A stretch of DNA of 60,225 nt, taken from NCBI GenBank assembly GCA_021740905.1, contig JAIOYV010000040.1:1-60225 (forward strand), given 5' to 3'. The DNA is from Bacteroidales bacterium (GTDB lineage: Bacteria > Bacteroidota > Bacteroidia > Bacteroidales > M50B96). A model generated the notes under the pieces. That model had not been told where the DNA came from. It ran no database searches and saw only the letters and a program-made list of their open reading frames with translations. The translations under genes and the position numbers were made by a program. Below are positions 1 to 7,921 of this stretch, piece after piece (the first letter of the stretch is position 1; each line of letters opens with the position of its first letter).

Positions 1-158
1 TTTCAACAAGGGGAAAGTCGAATTTTTTATACTTTTATGCAGTGGAATAAAGCCCATAATTTTTTTTAAAAGTTTGCGCTTCAAAAATTGGAATTTTCGG
101 GCTTTATTCCTATATTAATCTTTCGGACAGCTATGACTCTTAACTAATAAAAAATAAA

Positions 159-704
159 ATGAAGACTTTGAAAACCCTTATTTTGCTTGTCATTGCCGGC
201 ACTTTTCTTGTTTTTTCTTCCTGTAAAAAGGATGATGACAAAAGCGATCCAGGCAAATTCACGTACGATGGTACCGAGTATTCTTTGAAAGGTGGATTTC
301 TCGAATATTTTGGACCTAACTCTGCCAATGATGGATATAATCTGGACTTGACATTTTATACACCCGAAATAACCGTTCAGGAAGTATTGGGATTTCCTTA
401 TGCAACTGGTAATGGTAAAGTGATTTATTTCTGGATGTACTCTTCACATTCCGATGGGCTTGCTACCGGAAACTATGTATTCGATGCATTATCAACAGAA
501 GCCGCCGGCACTTTCGTCTCAGGCTATCTCGATACAGACCCGAATAATGGGGTATTCGTTGATTTTGAAAGTGGTGTGGTCAATGTGACCAGAGATGGCA
601 ATAACTACGAAATTGATTTCGATGTGATTGATATTGATGGAAAGAATATTAGCGGTACCTTCAAAGGAACATTGAAGTATTACGACGAGAGTGAAACGAA
701 ATAG
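159..704 (+). CDS. Small lipoprotein of unknown function
   Basis: A 181-residue predicted lipoprotein. Residues 1-22 form a signal peptide ending in the lipobox FSSC, and the mature protein starts CKKDDDK, a linker typical of surface lipoproteins in this phylum. The rest is polar and beta-strand-like, with many Gly, Asp and Tyr residues and no motif I recognise. The start is the only ATG that gives a complete signal peptide. A hairpin terminator follows about 50 bases after the stop, so the gene looks monocistronic. It is a real gene by its signal peptide and composition, but its function is unknown. Confidence 0.8.
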   Translation: MKTLKTLILLVIAGTFLVFSSCKKDDDKSDPGKFTYDGTEYSLKGGFLEYFGPNSANDGYNLDLTFYTPEITVQEVLGFPYATGNGKVIYFWMYSSHSDGLATGNYVFDALSTEAAGTFVSGYLDTDPNNGVFVDFESGVVNVTRDGNNYEIDFDVIDIDGKNISGTFKGTLKYYDESETK

Positions 705-751
705 CTGAAAGTACAAATATATTTGTATTTTCGGATAAGAGATTTACCATG

Positions 752-788
752 ACAAAAAAAGCTGTCCACAAAATGGGCAGCCTTTTTT
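752..788 (+). terminator. Intrinsic terminator after the first lipoprotein gene
   Basis: The arms GCTGTCCA and TGGGCAGC pair with one G-T wobble around a CAAAA-type loop. A-rich sequence precedes the stem and a run of six T follows it. It lies between the lipoprotein stop and the glycosyltransferase start, so it separates the two transcripts. Confidence 0.8.
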
Positions 789-839
789 ATGCCATACCCC
801 TTCCTTCAATTTCCTGAAAAGGAATATCTTTGCCCAAAG

Positions 840-2795
840 ATGAAACTATCCATAGTAATAGTAAACTTTAATGTAAAGCATTTTGTCGAGCAGTGCCTGC
901 ACTCGGTGGAGAAAGCCATTGCCTCGATCGATGCCGAAGTGTTTGTGGTCGACAACAGTTCGGTGGATGGTTCGTGCGCCATGATAAAGGAAAAATTCCC
1001 CTGGGCGAATCTTATCGAAAACAAAAAGAATGTCGGTTTCGCCAAAGCCAACAACCAGGCCATCAAAAATGCAAAGGGCGAATATATCCTTTTGTTGAAC
1101 CCCGACACAGTCGTTGAGGAGGATAGCTTTGAAAAACTGCTTGCTTATGCCGAAGAAAATCCCGAAGCCGGTGGAATAGGGGTGAAGATGATTGATGGCA
1201 AGGGGAACTTCCTCCCCGAATCGAAACGTGCTTTCCCCTCGCCCATGGTCTCGTTTTATAAGACTTTTGGCTTCTCTCGTTTGTTCCCCCACTCAAAACG
1301 TTTTGCCCGCTACCACCTTGGGCATCTCGACAAAGATAAAAACCATGAGATTGAAGTGTTGGCAGGCGCCTTTATGTTGTTGCGCAAATCGGTTATCGAC
1401 CAGGTTGGTATGCTCGACGAGAGCTTCTTTATGTACGGAGAAGACATCGACCTTTCTTACCGCATTACCCTGGCCGGGTATAAAAACCTTTATTTTGCCG
1501 GCACCACCATCATCCATTACAAAGGCGAGAGCACCAAAAAAGGCAGCATCAACTATGTAATGGTATTTTACAATGCCATGATCATTTTTGCCCGGAAACA
1601 CTTCTCCCAAAAAAATGCCCGGTTTTACATTGCGCTTATCAACCTGGCCATATACTTCAGGGCGGCCTTGGCCATTACCAACCGTTTTGTGAAGAATTTT
1701 CTGGTGCCCATTACTGATGCTCTGCTCATATTTTTGGGATATATGCTAATAAAGCCTCTTTGGGAGAAGATAAAATTTGGCGATAGCAGCTATCCCGACG
1801 AATTCCTCTTTATCGCGGTGCCGGCTTATATACTGATTTGGTTGGTGTCGGTTTATTTCTCGGGGGGATATGAGCGACCGGTAAAGCTGCCTAAAATTGC
1901 AAAAGGGCTGGTCATTGGCACCATGGTTATCCTGGTTGTCTATAGTTTGTTGAATGAGGAATTCCGCTTTTCGAGGGCATTGATCCTGATCGGTTTTGCC
2001 TGGGCCTTGATTGCCTTACCCGTTTCGCGATTGTTGCTGCATTTTTTGGGCTTGTGGGGCTTCAAGATTTATTTTGGACAAAAAAAGCGGATTGTCATTG
2101 TTGCGCGGAAAGAGGAAGGAAATCGCATCTATCGGCTCATCAACCAGATAGAGCCAGTTGCGAGCCTGATCGGAATTGTTACTCCTTTAGAAATAGAAGA
2201 AGAACGGGATTATCTTGGCAGCATTGGTCAACTGCGCGAAATAGTGGAGATAAACCAGGTGGACGAGGTAATCTTCTCGGCCCACGATGTGTCGGCCCAA
2301 CAGATCATATACAACATGCACCTGATCAGCGACATTAATGTAGACTATAAAATTGCCCCCCGCGAAAGCATGTCGGTTATTGGGAGCAACTCCATCGAAA
2401 CAGCGGGCGATTTGTATGTGCTAGATAATAATTCCATCAGCAAAATAAGGAATGTACGCAAGAAACGCCTTCTCGACCTTGGCCTAAGCTTGGTATTTTT
2501 GATCATAAGCCCCGCATTGGTTTGGTTTCAGAATAAAGCAGGAAGATTTTATAACAATATTTTCAAAGTGCTGATTGGAAGATTAAGCTGGGTAGGGTAT
2601 TATTCAGGAGATGAAATCTCGATTGACCATTTGCCCGGATTAAAACCTGCCGTGCTATCACCTGTCGATGCACATAAAAAACGCAAACTCTCGAACCGCC
2701 AAATCGAAAAGCTAAATCTTATTTATTGTAAGGACTATACTGTTCTCACCGACTTGTCTATCCTGTTTAACGGATGGAGGAAATTGGGGGGATAG
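840..2795 (+). CDS. GT2 glycosyltransferase fused to a degenerate WcaJ-like phosphoglycosyltransferase
   Basis: Residues 1-240 are a family 2 glycosyltransferase: the nucleotide-binding start MKLSIVIVNFN, then VVDNSSVDGS, the metal-site region LLLNPDT, and FMYGEDIDLSYR near the acceptor site. About five membrane segments follow (residues 255-440). A Rossmann-like part then runs from RIVIVARKEEGNRIY to VDEVIFSAHD. This order matches the N-terminal half of polyprenyl-phosphate sugar-1-phosphate transferases (WcaJ/WbaP). The tail keeps traces of that catalytic domain (KRLLDLGLSLVF, RLSWVGY, LIYCKDYTVLTDLSIL) but lacks the KFRSM segment and the acidic catalytic pair. I chose ATG 840 because the earlier ATG at 789 adds 17 residues in front of the first beta strand. 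The GT2 part probably acts in envelope glycan synthesis; the C-terminal part is probably inactive and membrane-anchoring. Confidence 0.8.
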   Translation: MKLSIVIVNFNVKHFVEQCLHSVEKAIASIDAEVFVVDNSSVDGSCAMIKEKFPWANLIENKKNVGFAKANNQAIKNAKGEYILLLNPDTVVEEDSFEKLLAYAEENPEAGGIGVKMIDGKGNFLPESKRAFPSPMVSFYKTFGFSRLFPHSKRFARYHLGHLDKDKNHEIEVLAGAFMLLRKSVIDQVGMLDESFFMYGEDIDLSYRITLAGYKNLYFAGTTIIHYKGESTKKGSINYVMVFYNAMIIFARKHFSQKNARFYIALINLAIYFRAALAITNRFVKNFLVPITDALLIFLGYMLIKPLWEKIKFGDSSYPDEFLFIAVPAYILIWLVSVYFSGGYERPVKLPKIAKGLVIGTMVILVVYSLLNEEFRFSRALILIGFAWALIALPVSRLLLHFLGLWGFKIYFGQKKRIVIVARKEEGNRIYRLINQIEPVASLIGIVTPLEIEEERDYLGSIGQLREIVEINQVDEVIFSAHDVSAQQIIYNMHLISDINVDYKIAPRESMSVIGSNSIETAGDLYVLDNNSISKIRNVRKKRLLDLGLSLVFLIISPALVWFQNKAGRFYNNIFKVLIGRLSWVGYYSGDEISIDHLPGLKPAVLSPVDAHKKRKLSNRQIEKLNLIYCKDYTVLTDLSILFNGWRKLGG

Positions 2796-3164
2796 ATTGG
2801 TAAATTTTATCCCATTAATCCATCCCAACCCTTCCTTAAAATTAAGGAAGGGCTTGTCCCTGTTGCTCAAATCGTGTAAGATTGTACTGTCATGTCAAGA
2901 AACACCGATTGTCCCCCTTTTTAAAGGGGGAGACTGAAATGTATTATAAAACAGGGACTTGAGTTGGGGATGAACCGAACCACCCAATCCGCCCATATTT
3001 ACCTATGCAACCACTTTAAGCCCGCAACAAAGTCGAACTTTCATTTTGTAAAACTTTTATGACACCACGTATATTTCAGTGCCTTATATGGGCTTGAAGG
3101 ATCTGCGTCATCCACGTTCCGATTTTTAATTGTAGCTTTAGCTGTCTTATTTAAATCCGTATCC
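2796..3164. other. Intergenic region between convergent genes
   Basis: This 369-base gap separates the convergent glycosyltransferase and FolE genes. It holds a compound palindrome (listed separately) and no open frame with coding character. Bases 2975-3164 show nothing I can name. Confidence 0.6.
2821..2972. repeat. Compound inverted-repeat element, possible bidirectional terminator
   Basis: Several nested hairpins are visible: CCCTTCCTTA/TAAGGAAGGG (2829-2852, 4-base loop), CCCCCTTT/AAAGGGGG (2913-2930), GTCCCTGTT/AACAGGGAC (2856-2864 with 2950-2958), and outer ends CATCCCAAC/GTTGGGGATG (2821-2829 with 2963-2972, one bulge). It sits between two convergent genes, where a bidirectional terminator is expected. 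The nested design also resembles a small non-autonomous element. Confidence 0.6.
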
Positions 3165-3788
3165 CTAGTGCAACTTAGCACCGATCAAATGCACAAATTC
3201 TTCGCGGGTTTTATCGCTTTTAAATGCCCCTGTAAAATCGGAAGTGGTGGTCACCGAATGTTGTTTTTGCACCCCCCTCATCTGCATACATAAATGCTGC
3301 GCTTCAATAACAACAGCTACACCCAATGGTTTGAGCGTTTCCTGGATGCAATCTTTTATTTGGGAGGTCATGCGTTCCTGGATTTGCAGGCGGCGTGCAA
3401 AGGCCTCTACTACGCGGGCTATTTTGCTCAATCCTGTCACATATCCATTTGGTATGTAGGCCACGTGGGCTTTTCCGATAAAGGGCAACATGTGGTGTTC
3501 GCACAGCGAAAATATCTCAATGTCTTTCACAATCACCATTTGCCGGTAATCTTCTTTAAACATGGCCGATTTCAGGATTTCCTCCGGGTTCATGTCGTAT
3601 CCCTGGGTAAGGAATTGCATGGCTTTGGCTACCCGCATAGGGGTTTTTAGTAAACCTTCGCGCTCGGGGTCTTCGCCCAGATGGCCCAATATATTTTTGT
3701 AATTATCGGCCATCGAGTTGGTGCTGGCTTCGTCGTAGCGTTCTATTTTTTCATATCCGCCGTCTTCGTCATGTATTGAAAAATCCAT
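3165..3788 (-). CDS. folE: GTP cyclohydrolase I
   Basis: Converts GTP to 7,8-dihydroneopterin triphosphate, the first step of folate and other pterin pathways, in the cytosol. The protein shows [14 protein letters not shown], the zinc-site segment [11 protein letters not shown] with Cys and His ligands, [17 protein letters not shown], and the second Cys ligand in [10 protein letters not shown], followed by [11 protein letters not shown] chose the ATG at 3788 ([10 protein letters not shown]); the longer open frame to 3821 would overlap the upstream PTPS gene. The gap to the PTPS stop is 10 bases, so the two genes form an operon. Length of 207 residues is normal for the family. Confidence 0.95.
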   Translation of the reverse strand: MDFSIHDEDGGYEKIERYDEASTNSMADNYKNILGHLGEDPEREGLLKTPMRVAKAMQFLTQGYDMNPEEILKSAMFKEDYRQMVIVKDIEIFSLCEHHMLPFIGKAHVAYIPNGYVTGLSKIARVVEAFARRLQIQERMTSQIKDCIQETLKPLGVAVVIEAQHLCMQMRGVQKQHSVTTTSDFTGAFKSDKTREEFVHLIGAKLH

Positions 3789-3798
3789 TATCTGTTTT

Positions 3799-4212
3799 TT
3801 AATGTCCGTAAAATTCAACAAAATTGTTTTCAGTCTCTATTACTTTTATGCAATGCAACTCGCAACCAAGCTGCTTGATATGCGGCTCAAGTTGGTCCCA
3901 TATCCTAATAGCCAGGTTTTCGGTCGACATTATTATGCCCGAAAGAAAGTCAACCTCCGTGTTTAGGTTTTTATGGTCGAGTTTCTCGGTTACTTCTGCC
4001 CTTATGATTTCGCCCAGGGTTTTCAGGTTCACCACAAATCCCAGCTCAGGGTTCACTTCGCCCTTTACGGTCACAAAAAGGTTATAATTGTGCCCGTGCC
4101 AGTTTGGATTCGAACATTTTCCAAATACCTCCAGGTTTTTCTCGTCGTCCCATTCGGGGCGATACAACCGGTGTGCTGCGTTAAACCTTTCCCTGCGTGT
4201 TAGATAAATCAT
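3799..4212 (-). CDS. 6-pyruvoyltetrahydropterin synthase / QueD family protein
   Basis: A 137-residue T-fold enzyme acting on dihydroneopterin triphosphate, the FolE product. The zinc ligands are the His of FNAAHRL and the two of HGH in [12 protein letters not shown]. The putative catalytic Cys is five residues before HGH. The family His occurs in LDHKNLN and the substrate Glu in the ETENN segment. The C-x5-HGH spacing, the phrase LDHKNL and the STENLAI region look more like animal PTPS than E. coli QueD, whose spacing is C-x3-HGH. The product could therefore be 6-pyruvoyltetrahydropterin or 6-carboxytetrahydropterin; sequence alone does not decide. It is the first gene of a two-gene operon with FolE. 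Confidence 0.85.
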   Translation of the reverse strand: MIYLTRRERFNAAHRLYRPEWDDEKNLEVFGKCSNPNWHGHNYNLFVTVKGEVNPELGFVVNLKTLGEIIRAEVTEKLDHKNLNTEVDFLSGIIMSTENLAIRIWDQLEPHIKQLGCELHCIKVIETENNFVEFYGH

Positions 4213-4222
4213 AGTGTCGAAA

Positions 4223-4252
4223 TTTGAGTTTCACGAATAAAACTTAGTTTTG
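4223..4252 (+). promoter_or_regulatory. Bacteroidota-type promoter of hldD
   Basis: A TTTG at 4223-4226 and TAGTTTTG at 4245-4252 are 18 bases apart, matching the TTTG / TAnnTTTG promoter form known in Bacteroides. Transcription would start near 4259, leaving a leader of about 15 bases before ATG 4274. This rules out the in-frame ATG at 4250, which lies inside the -7 element. Confidence 0.6.
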
Positions 4253-4273
4253 CACAAATATAAAAACATTAAG

Positions 4274-5239
4274 ATGATAATAGTAACTGGAGCTGCCGGA
4301 TTTATTGGCAGCAATATGGTCTCGAAACTCAATGCCGAAAATTTCAAGGACATTGTTTTGGTTGATGATTTCAGCAAAAATGAAAAATACAAAAACCTGG
4401 AAGGGAAGGTTTTTTCGCAAAAGGTTGATAGGAATGAATTCTTTACCTGGCTAAAAGAGAATCACCGTTTTGTCCAGTTTGTGGTTCATATCGGGGCCCG
4501 TACCGATACCACCGAATTCGACAAAAATGTGTTTGATGAACTAAACCTGGGTTATTCGAAAAAAGTCTGGGACCTTTGTGTTGAATTTGGCCTGCCCTTA
4601 ATTTATGCTTCATCGGCTGCCACGTATGGATTGGGCGAATTTGGATATAATGACGATCACGATGTGGTTGACAAGTTAAAGCCACTGAACCCGTATGGGG
4701 ATTCGAAAAACGATTTCGACAAATGGGCTTTGGTGCAAGAAAAGAAACCCTATTTCTGGTCAGGTCTTAAATTCTTCAATGTATATGGGCCAAACGAATA
4801 CCACAAGGGAAGAATGGCCTCGGTAATATTCCATGCTTTCAATCAAATTGGGAAAACCAACAAGATGAAGCTGTTCCGTTCGCACAAACCCGATTTTAAG
4901 GATGGGGAACAATTGCGCGATTTCGTGAATGTGAAAGATGTGACAGATGTGATTTATTTCCTTATGAACCACCGAAAAGACTCGGGCATCTACAACCTGG
5001 GCACCGGAACCGCGCGCAGTTTCCTCGATCTTACCCGCAGCACCTTCAAAGCCATGAATGTGGCCGAAGACATTTCGTTTATCGACACCCCCGAAGACAT
5101 CCGCGACAACTACCAGTATTTTACCGAAGCCAACATGGACAAACTCCGAAGCATTGGCTATAAAGCCGGTTTTCATTCCCTCGAAGAAGGGGTGGAAGAT
5201 TATGTGAAGAACTATTTGGTGGGGAAGAGGTATCGGTAG
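4274..5239 (+). CDS. hldD: ADP-L-glycero-D-manno-heptose 6-epimerase
   Basis: An extended short-chain dehydrogenase of about 321 residues that epimerises ADP-D-glycero-D-manno-heptose for the LPS inner core. The start MIIVTGAAGFIGSN is the NAD(P)-binding GxxGxxG motif. HIGARTDTTE is typical of this epimerase. The catalytic triad is seen as SSAATYG and YGDSK (Tyr and Lys), and FNVYGPNEYHKGRMASV is the substrate-binding segment. REDFVNVKDV-type residues occur here as LRDFVNVKDVTDV. The start at ATG 4274 is fixed by the promoter immediately upstream. No other heptose genes lie nearby. Confidence 0.93.
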   Translation: MIIVTGAAGFIGSNMVSKLNAENFKDIVLVDDFSKNEKYKNLEGKVFSQKVDRNEFFTWLKENHRFVQFVVHIGARTDTTEFDKNVFDELNLGYSKKVWDLCVEFGLPLIYASSAATYGLGEFGYNDDHDVVDKLKPLNPYGDSKNDFDKWALVQEKKPYFWSGLKFFNVYGPNEYHKGRMASVIFHAFNQIGKTNKMKLFRSHKPDFKDGEQLRDFVNVKDVTDVIYFLMNHRKDSGIYNLGTGTARSFLDLTRSTFKAMNVAEDISFIDTPEDIRDNYQYFTEANMDKLRSIGYKAGFHSLEEGVEDYVKNYLVGKRYR

Positions 5240-5269
5240 GATCGGCGGCGGTTTGAAATCATTGGTGGC

Positions 5270-5298
5270 TATTGGTGGTCATTCAGTAGTCATTAAAA
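5270..5298 (+). repeat. Short GTCATT repeats before the four-helix-bundle gene
   Basis: Imperfect copies of TCATTGGTGG, CTATTGGTGG, TCATTCAGTA and GTCATT run up to about 12 bases before the ATG of the next gene. They are related to the regular 11-base array that follows that gene. Confidence 0.6.
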
Positions 5299-5308
5299 AA
5301 TACATATA

Positions 5309-5662
5309 ATGAAATTAGAGGAATTACAGGTATATCAATTTTCAATGGATATGGGTGAGAAGGTTTGGGATATTGTTGACAAATGGAACTATTTTCAGAA
5401 GGATACTGTTGGAAAGCAACTGGTACGGGCAGCCGATTCGGTCGCTGCCAACCTTAGCGAAGGATTTGGAAGATATCACTACAAAGAGGCTAAGAATTTC
5501 AGCTATTATTCCAGAGGCTCACTTTATGAAACCAAAACCTGGTTAACAAAAGCGTTTAACAGAAAACTAATCTCAGAAGATGAATTTCAAACTTTTCAAA
5601 CTGAACTAAACAACATTGGTGTAAAACTTAATAATTACATCAAGTCAATAGGAAAGGTATAA
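5309..5662 (+). CDS. Four-helix-bundle protein (S23/IVS family)
   Basis: A 117-residue all-helical protein of the family first seen in 23S rRNA intervening sequences (TIGR02436-like). Diagnostic phrases are LEELQVYQFSMDMGEKVWDI, VGKQLVRAADSVAANLSEGFGR and the Tyr-rich segment KEAKNFSYYSRGSLYETKTWL. The same fold includes Avd, the accessory protein of diversity-generating retroelements, but no reverse transcriptase or variable repeat is present here. The molecular role of the stand-alone proteins is unknown. The gene is framed by short GTCATTC repeats on both sides, unlike its neighbours, which suggests insertion of a unit into the HldD-LRR interval. Confidence 0.85.
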   Translation: MKLEELQVYQFSMDMGEKVWDIVDKWNYFQKDTVGKQLVRAADSVAANLSEGFGRYHYKEAKNFSYYSRGSLYETKTWLTKAFNRKLISEDEFQTFQTELNNIGVKLNNYIKSIGKV

Positions 5663-5673
5663 ATAAGTAATTG

Positions 5674-5750
5674 GTCATTCGATTGTCATTCAATTGTCAT
5701 TCGGTAGTCATTCGGTAGTCATTCGGTAGTCATTCGATTGTCATTCGATT
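5674..5750 (+). repeat. Seven-copy 11-base tandem array
   Basis: Seven copies of an 11-base unit, GTCATTCGGTA or GTCATTCGATT, start at 5674, 5685, 5696, 5707, 5718, 5729 and 5740 without slippage. A partial GTCA follows at 5751. The array begins 11 bases after the four-helix-bundle stop. Confidence 0.9.
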
Positions 5751-5785
5751 GTCAAGAATTCTAATAATTTTATGTACATTGCAAC

Positions 5786-5885
5786 CAATGACAGCAAAGC
5801 AAATGACAATTGAATGACAGCGAAGCGAATGACGCGAAGCAAATGACAGGGAAGCAAATGACAACCGAATGACAGCATAGCGAAG
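5786..5885 (-). repeat. Reverse-oriented GAATGAC repeat array
   Basis: At least seven copies of AATGAC, several within GAATGAC, are spaced by 11-15 bases and separated by words such as AGCGAAGC. GAATGAC is the reverse complement of the GTCATTC unit in the array at 5674-5750, so the two arrays converge and could pair as a long hairpin. The spacer between them (5751-5785) is AT-rich. Confidence 0.8.
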
Positions 5886-5900
5886 GATTCAAAGAAAATT

Positions 5901-6809
5901 ATGCAAATAGAGAATTTATATACAACATTGACCGAAGCATATTCCGATGCCAACCTAAACCAGATTTCTGGGAAGTTGATTCAATTGTATAAATCGAAGC
6001 AACATGGTGCGATTATCGAAATTACGAATAAAATTGCTGGATACACCGGGGTTATTGCAGATGAAAAGATCAATAAGTGTTTCTCTGGATTGATTATGTT
6101 GTACCACCCCGATCGGGGGGAGTTGATTCGAAATGAAATCGGTAGTTTATTCCAAGTTGGCGATTACGAAAAAATGAAAGGGTATTCACACATTCTACTT
6201 ACTGCCGAGTTTGTGAATGAGGATCATTCGGTTGAATTTGATGATGATGAATATTTCGACATTGACTATGAGCCAGAATATGTCTGGGATGAATGTACGG
6301 ATGAATATGGTTTCAATACCTACAGGGCCGAAGATTTATCGGGAGACAATGAACCCATTTATGCCACCGAGGAGTTTGAGAGATCGTTTTACAATGTGCT
6401 AAAATTGCGCATTTATGGCAACCTTGATATGAATTTCCCTACCTACTACCTGGAGGATTTCGAGGAAATTGAAATGGCTGATTCCGATCTTGATTATCTC
6501 GATGGCATTCAATATTGCAAACAGGCAAGAATTATCAACCTCTCGGGGAACAGGTTGAGCGACCTGGCCATTTTGTACAACATGAAAGGGATCGAAGAAC
6601 TTTACCTGGCCGACAATCAAATCCAATACACCGAGATTCTTGGGAAACTGCCAAATCTAAAATCACTCGACTTGTCAAACAACGAAATTGAGGATATATC
6701 ACCGCTGTTGCAATTGGAAAACCTTCAATATATCAACCTGGTCGGAAACAAAGTCCCACGTCAACAGATCGATCAACTAAAGGATTTGGGGGTAATGGTT
6801 GTTGCCTAA
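5901..6809 (+). CDS. Leucine-rich-repeat protein
   Basis: A 302-residue protein with no signal peptide, probably cytosolic. Residues 1-110 are mixed helical; residues 105-150 are very acidic (a run of Asp/Glu with Tyr around DDDEYFDIDYEPEY). Residues 205-300 hold four 22-residue leucine-rich repeats of the SDS22 type, recognisable from INLSGNRLSD, LYLADNQIQ, LDLSNNEIED and INLVGNKV. Such repeats usually bind a protein partner, which cannot be guessed here. It follows the repeat arrays and has no clear operon partner. Confidence 0.8.
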   Translation: MQIENLYTTLTEAYSDANLNQISGKLIQLYKSKQHGAIIEITNKIAGYTGVIADEKINKCFSGLIMLYHPDRGELIRNEIGSLFQVGDYEKMKGYSHILLTAEFVNEDHSVEFDDDEYFDIDYEPEYVWDECTDEYGFNTYRAEDLSGDNEPIYATEEFERSFYNVLKLRIYGNLDMNFPTYYLEDFEEIEMADSDLDYLDGIQYCKQARIINLSGNRLSDLAILYNMKGIEELYLADNQIQYTEILGKLPNLKSLDLSNNEIEDISPLLQLENLQYINLVGNKVPRQQIDQLKDLGVMVVA

Positions 6810-6842
6810 TTTTGATCCTATTCCTTAAAAGTCAAAAAAATA

Positions 6843-6880
6843 CCACTTAGGCACTTAGGTCACTAAGAATCACTAAGGAT
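6843..6880. repeat. CACTTAGG/CACTAAG word repeat
   Basis: Copies of CACTTAGG (6844, 6852) are followed by inverted copies of the same word, CACTAAG (6861, 6871). This is a short intergenic repeat between the convergent LRR and methyltransferase genes, of the same general kind as the other word repeats in the window. Confidence 0.6.
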
Positions 6881-6942
6881 TTATTTTCTATTAGCATTGC
6901 AAGGATACGAGAAATGGTGTTTGTAAGCCCGAAACTACCAGC

Positions 6943-7788
6943 TTATTCGCATTTCCAAAAAACGCTTGAACCATCAATTGCTTTGATGTCGGCGGAAATT
7001 GAGTTTTTTAACAAAAAATCGGAAACTGCCCGCTGGCAAGCCGGCCAGGAATAGTAATCATCTATGATTATATAACCTCCTTTGTTTACCTTGTGGTAAA
7101 GGTTGTCGAGCGAATCCATAGTAGAACTGTACATGTCGCCATCGAGGCGTAAGATGGCCAACTTGTCGATTGGTGCTTTAGGAAGAGAATCTTTAAACCA
7201 ACCTTTCAGGAATACAACTTGATCGTCGAGCAGGTCGAATTTGGCAAAATTTGCCTGGACCATTTCAAGCGACACATTCAGGGTGTTTTCCTTGCTGTAA
7301 TCCCAGCCATCGTCTTTGTTTAGTGGAAGTGGCATCCCCTCGAACGAATCGGCAACCCAAACTTTGCGGTCAGCTATGTTATATGCTTTCAGCATGGCCC
7401 TCATAAAAATAGTTGCCCCACCGCGCCAGGCTCCTGTTTCAATAAAATCCCCTTGAATATTGTTCTTTAAAACATCCTCAATACATGCCTGAAGGTTATT
7501 CAGCCTTTTATGGCCAATCATAGTGAATCCGAAAAGCGGCCAGTCTGTCCCATCATCTCGCCTGGCGGCATCATAAGCTCGTGTTTTAACCAATAAAATG
7601 GATCGTTTTTGTAAAAATTGGATTATCTTGTTTCGCATCAAAACGAAGAGCAACTTAAGCGGGTTTTTCGAATCGTATGCTTGATTGGCCATTACCAACC
7701 AAGTGCTCTCATCGTAAATCGAGGCCGACAGAGTCTTTTTCATTAAGTCGATATACAATCGGGTCCCGGGTTCACTAGGTTCTGTCAT
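6943..7788 (-). CDS. TylF/MycF-family O-methyltransferase
   Basis: A 281-residue SAM-dependent methyltransferase related to macrocin O-methyltransferase TylF. Residues 113-133 contain DFIETGAWRGGATIFMRAML, the SAM-binding loop. VWVADSFEGMP (144-153), LDGDMYSST (215-223) and GGYIIIDDYYSW (238-248) are the family motifs; the Asp residues in LDGD and IIDDY match the metal and substrate sites. Family members methylate sugar hydroxyls of macrolides or surface glycans; with no antibiotic genes nearby, a glycan substrate is the likelier guess. The gene appears to stand alone. Confidence 0.85.
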   Translation of the reverse strand: MTEPSEPGTRLYIDLMKKTLSASIYDESTWLVMANQAYDSKNPLKLLFVLMRNKIIQFLQKRSILLVKTRAYDAARRDDGTDWPLFGFTMIGHKRLNNLQACIEDVLKNNIQGDFIETGAWRGGATIFMRAMLKAYNIADRKVWVADSFEGMPLPLNKDDGWDYSKENTLNVSLEMVQANFAKFDLLDDQVVFLKGWFKDSLPKAPIDKLAILRLDGDMYSSTMDSLDNLYHKVNKGGYIIIDDYYSWPACQRAVSDFLLKNSISADIKAIDGSSVFWKCE

Positions 7789-7921
7789 TTATGCTAAAAT
7801 TTATTTTTCTCCATTTTGCCCGAAATGTACGATTGTTTTTTGTATTTATAATCTACTCGAGTATCAAAACCAAATATTTTTTCATTGAAATTATTTTGAA
7901 GACCTCCCTCGGTGAAATCTT

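Noticed and set aside
846-1292. A 148-codon minus-strand open frame inside the glycosyltransferase
   Set aside because: It lies opposite strong GT2 motifs and has no protein-like features of its own.
5309-5662. Diversity-generating retroelement accessory gene
   Set aside because: No reverse transcriptase, template repeat or variable repeat is found in the window.
5674-5885. CRISPR array
   Set aside because: Units are 11 bases with no unique spacers of 25-40 bases, and no cas genes are present.
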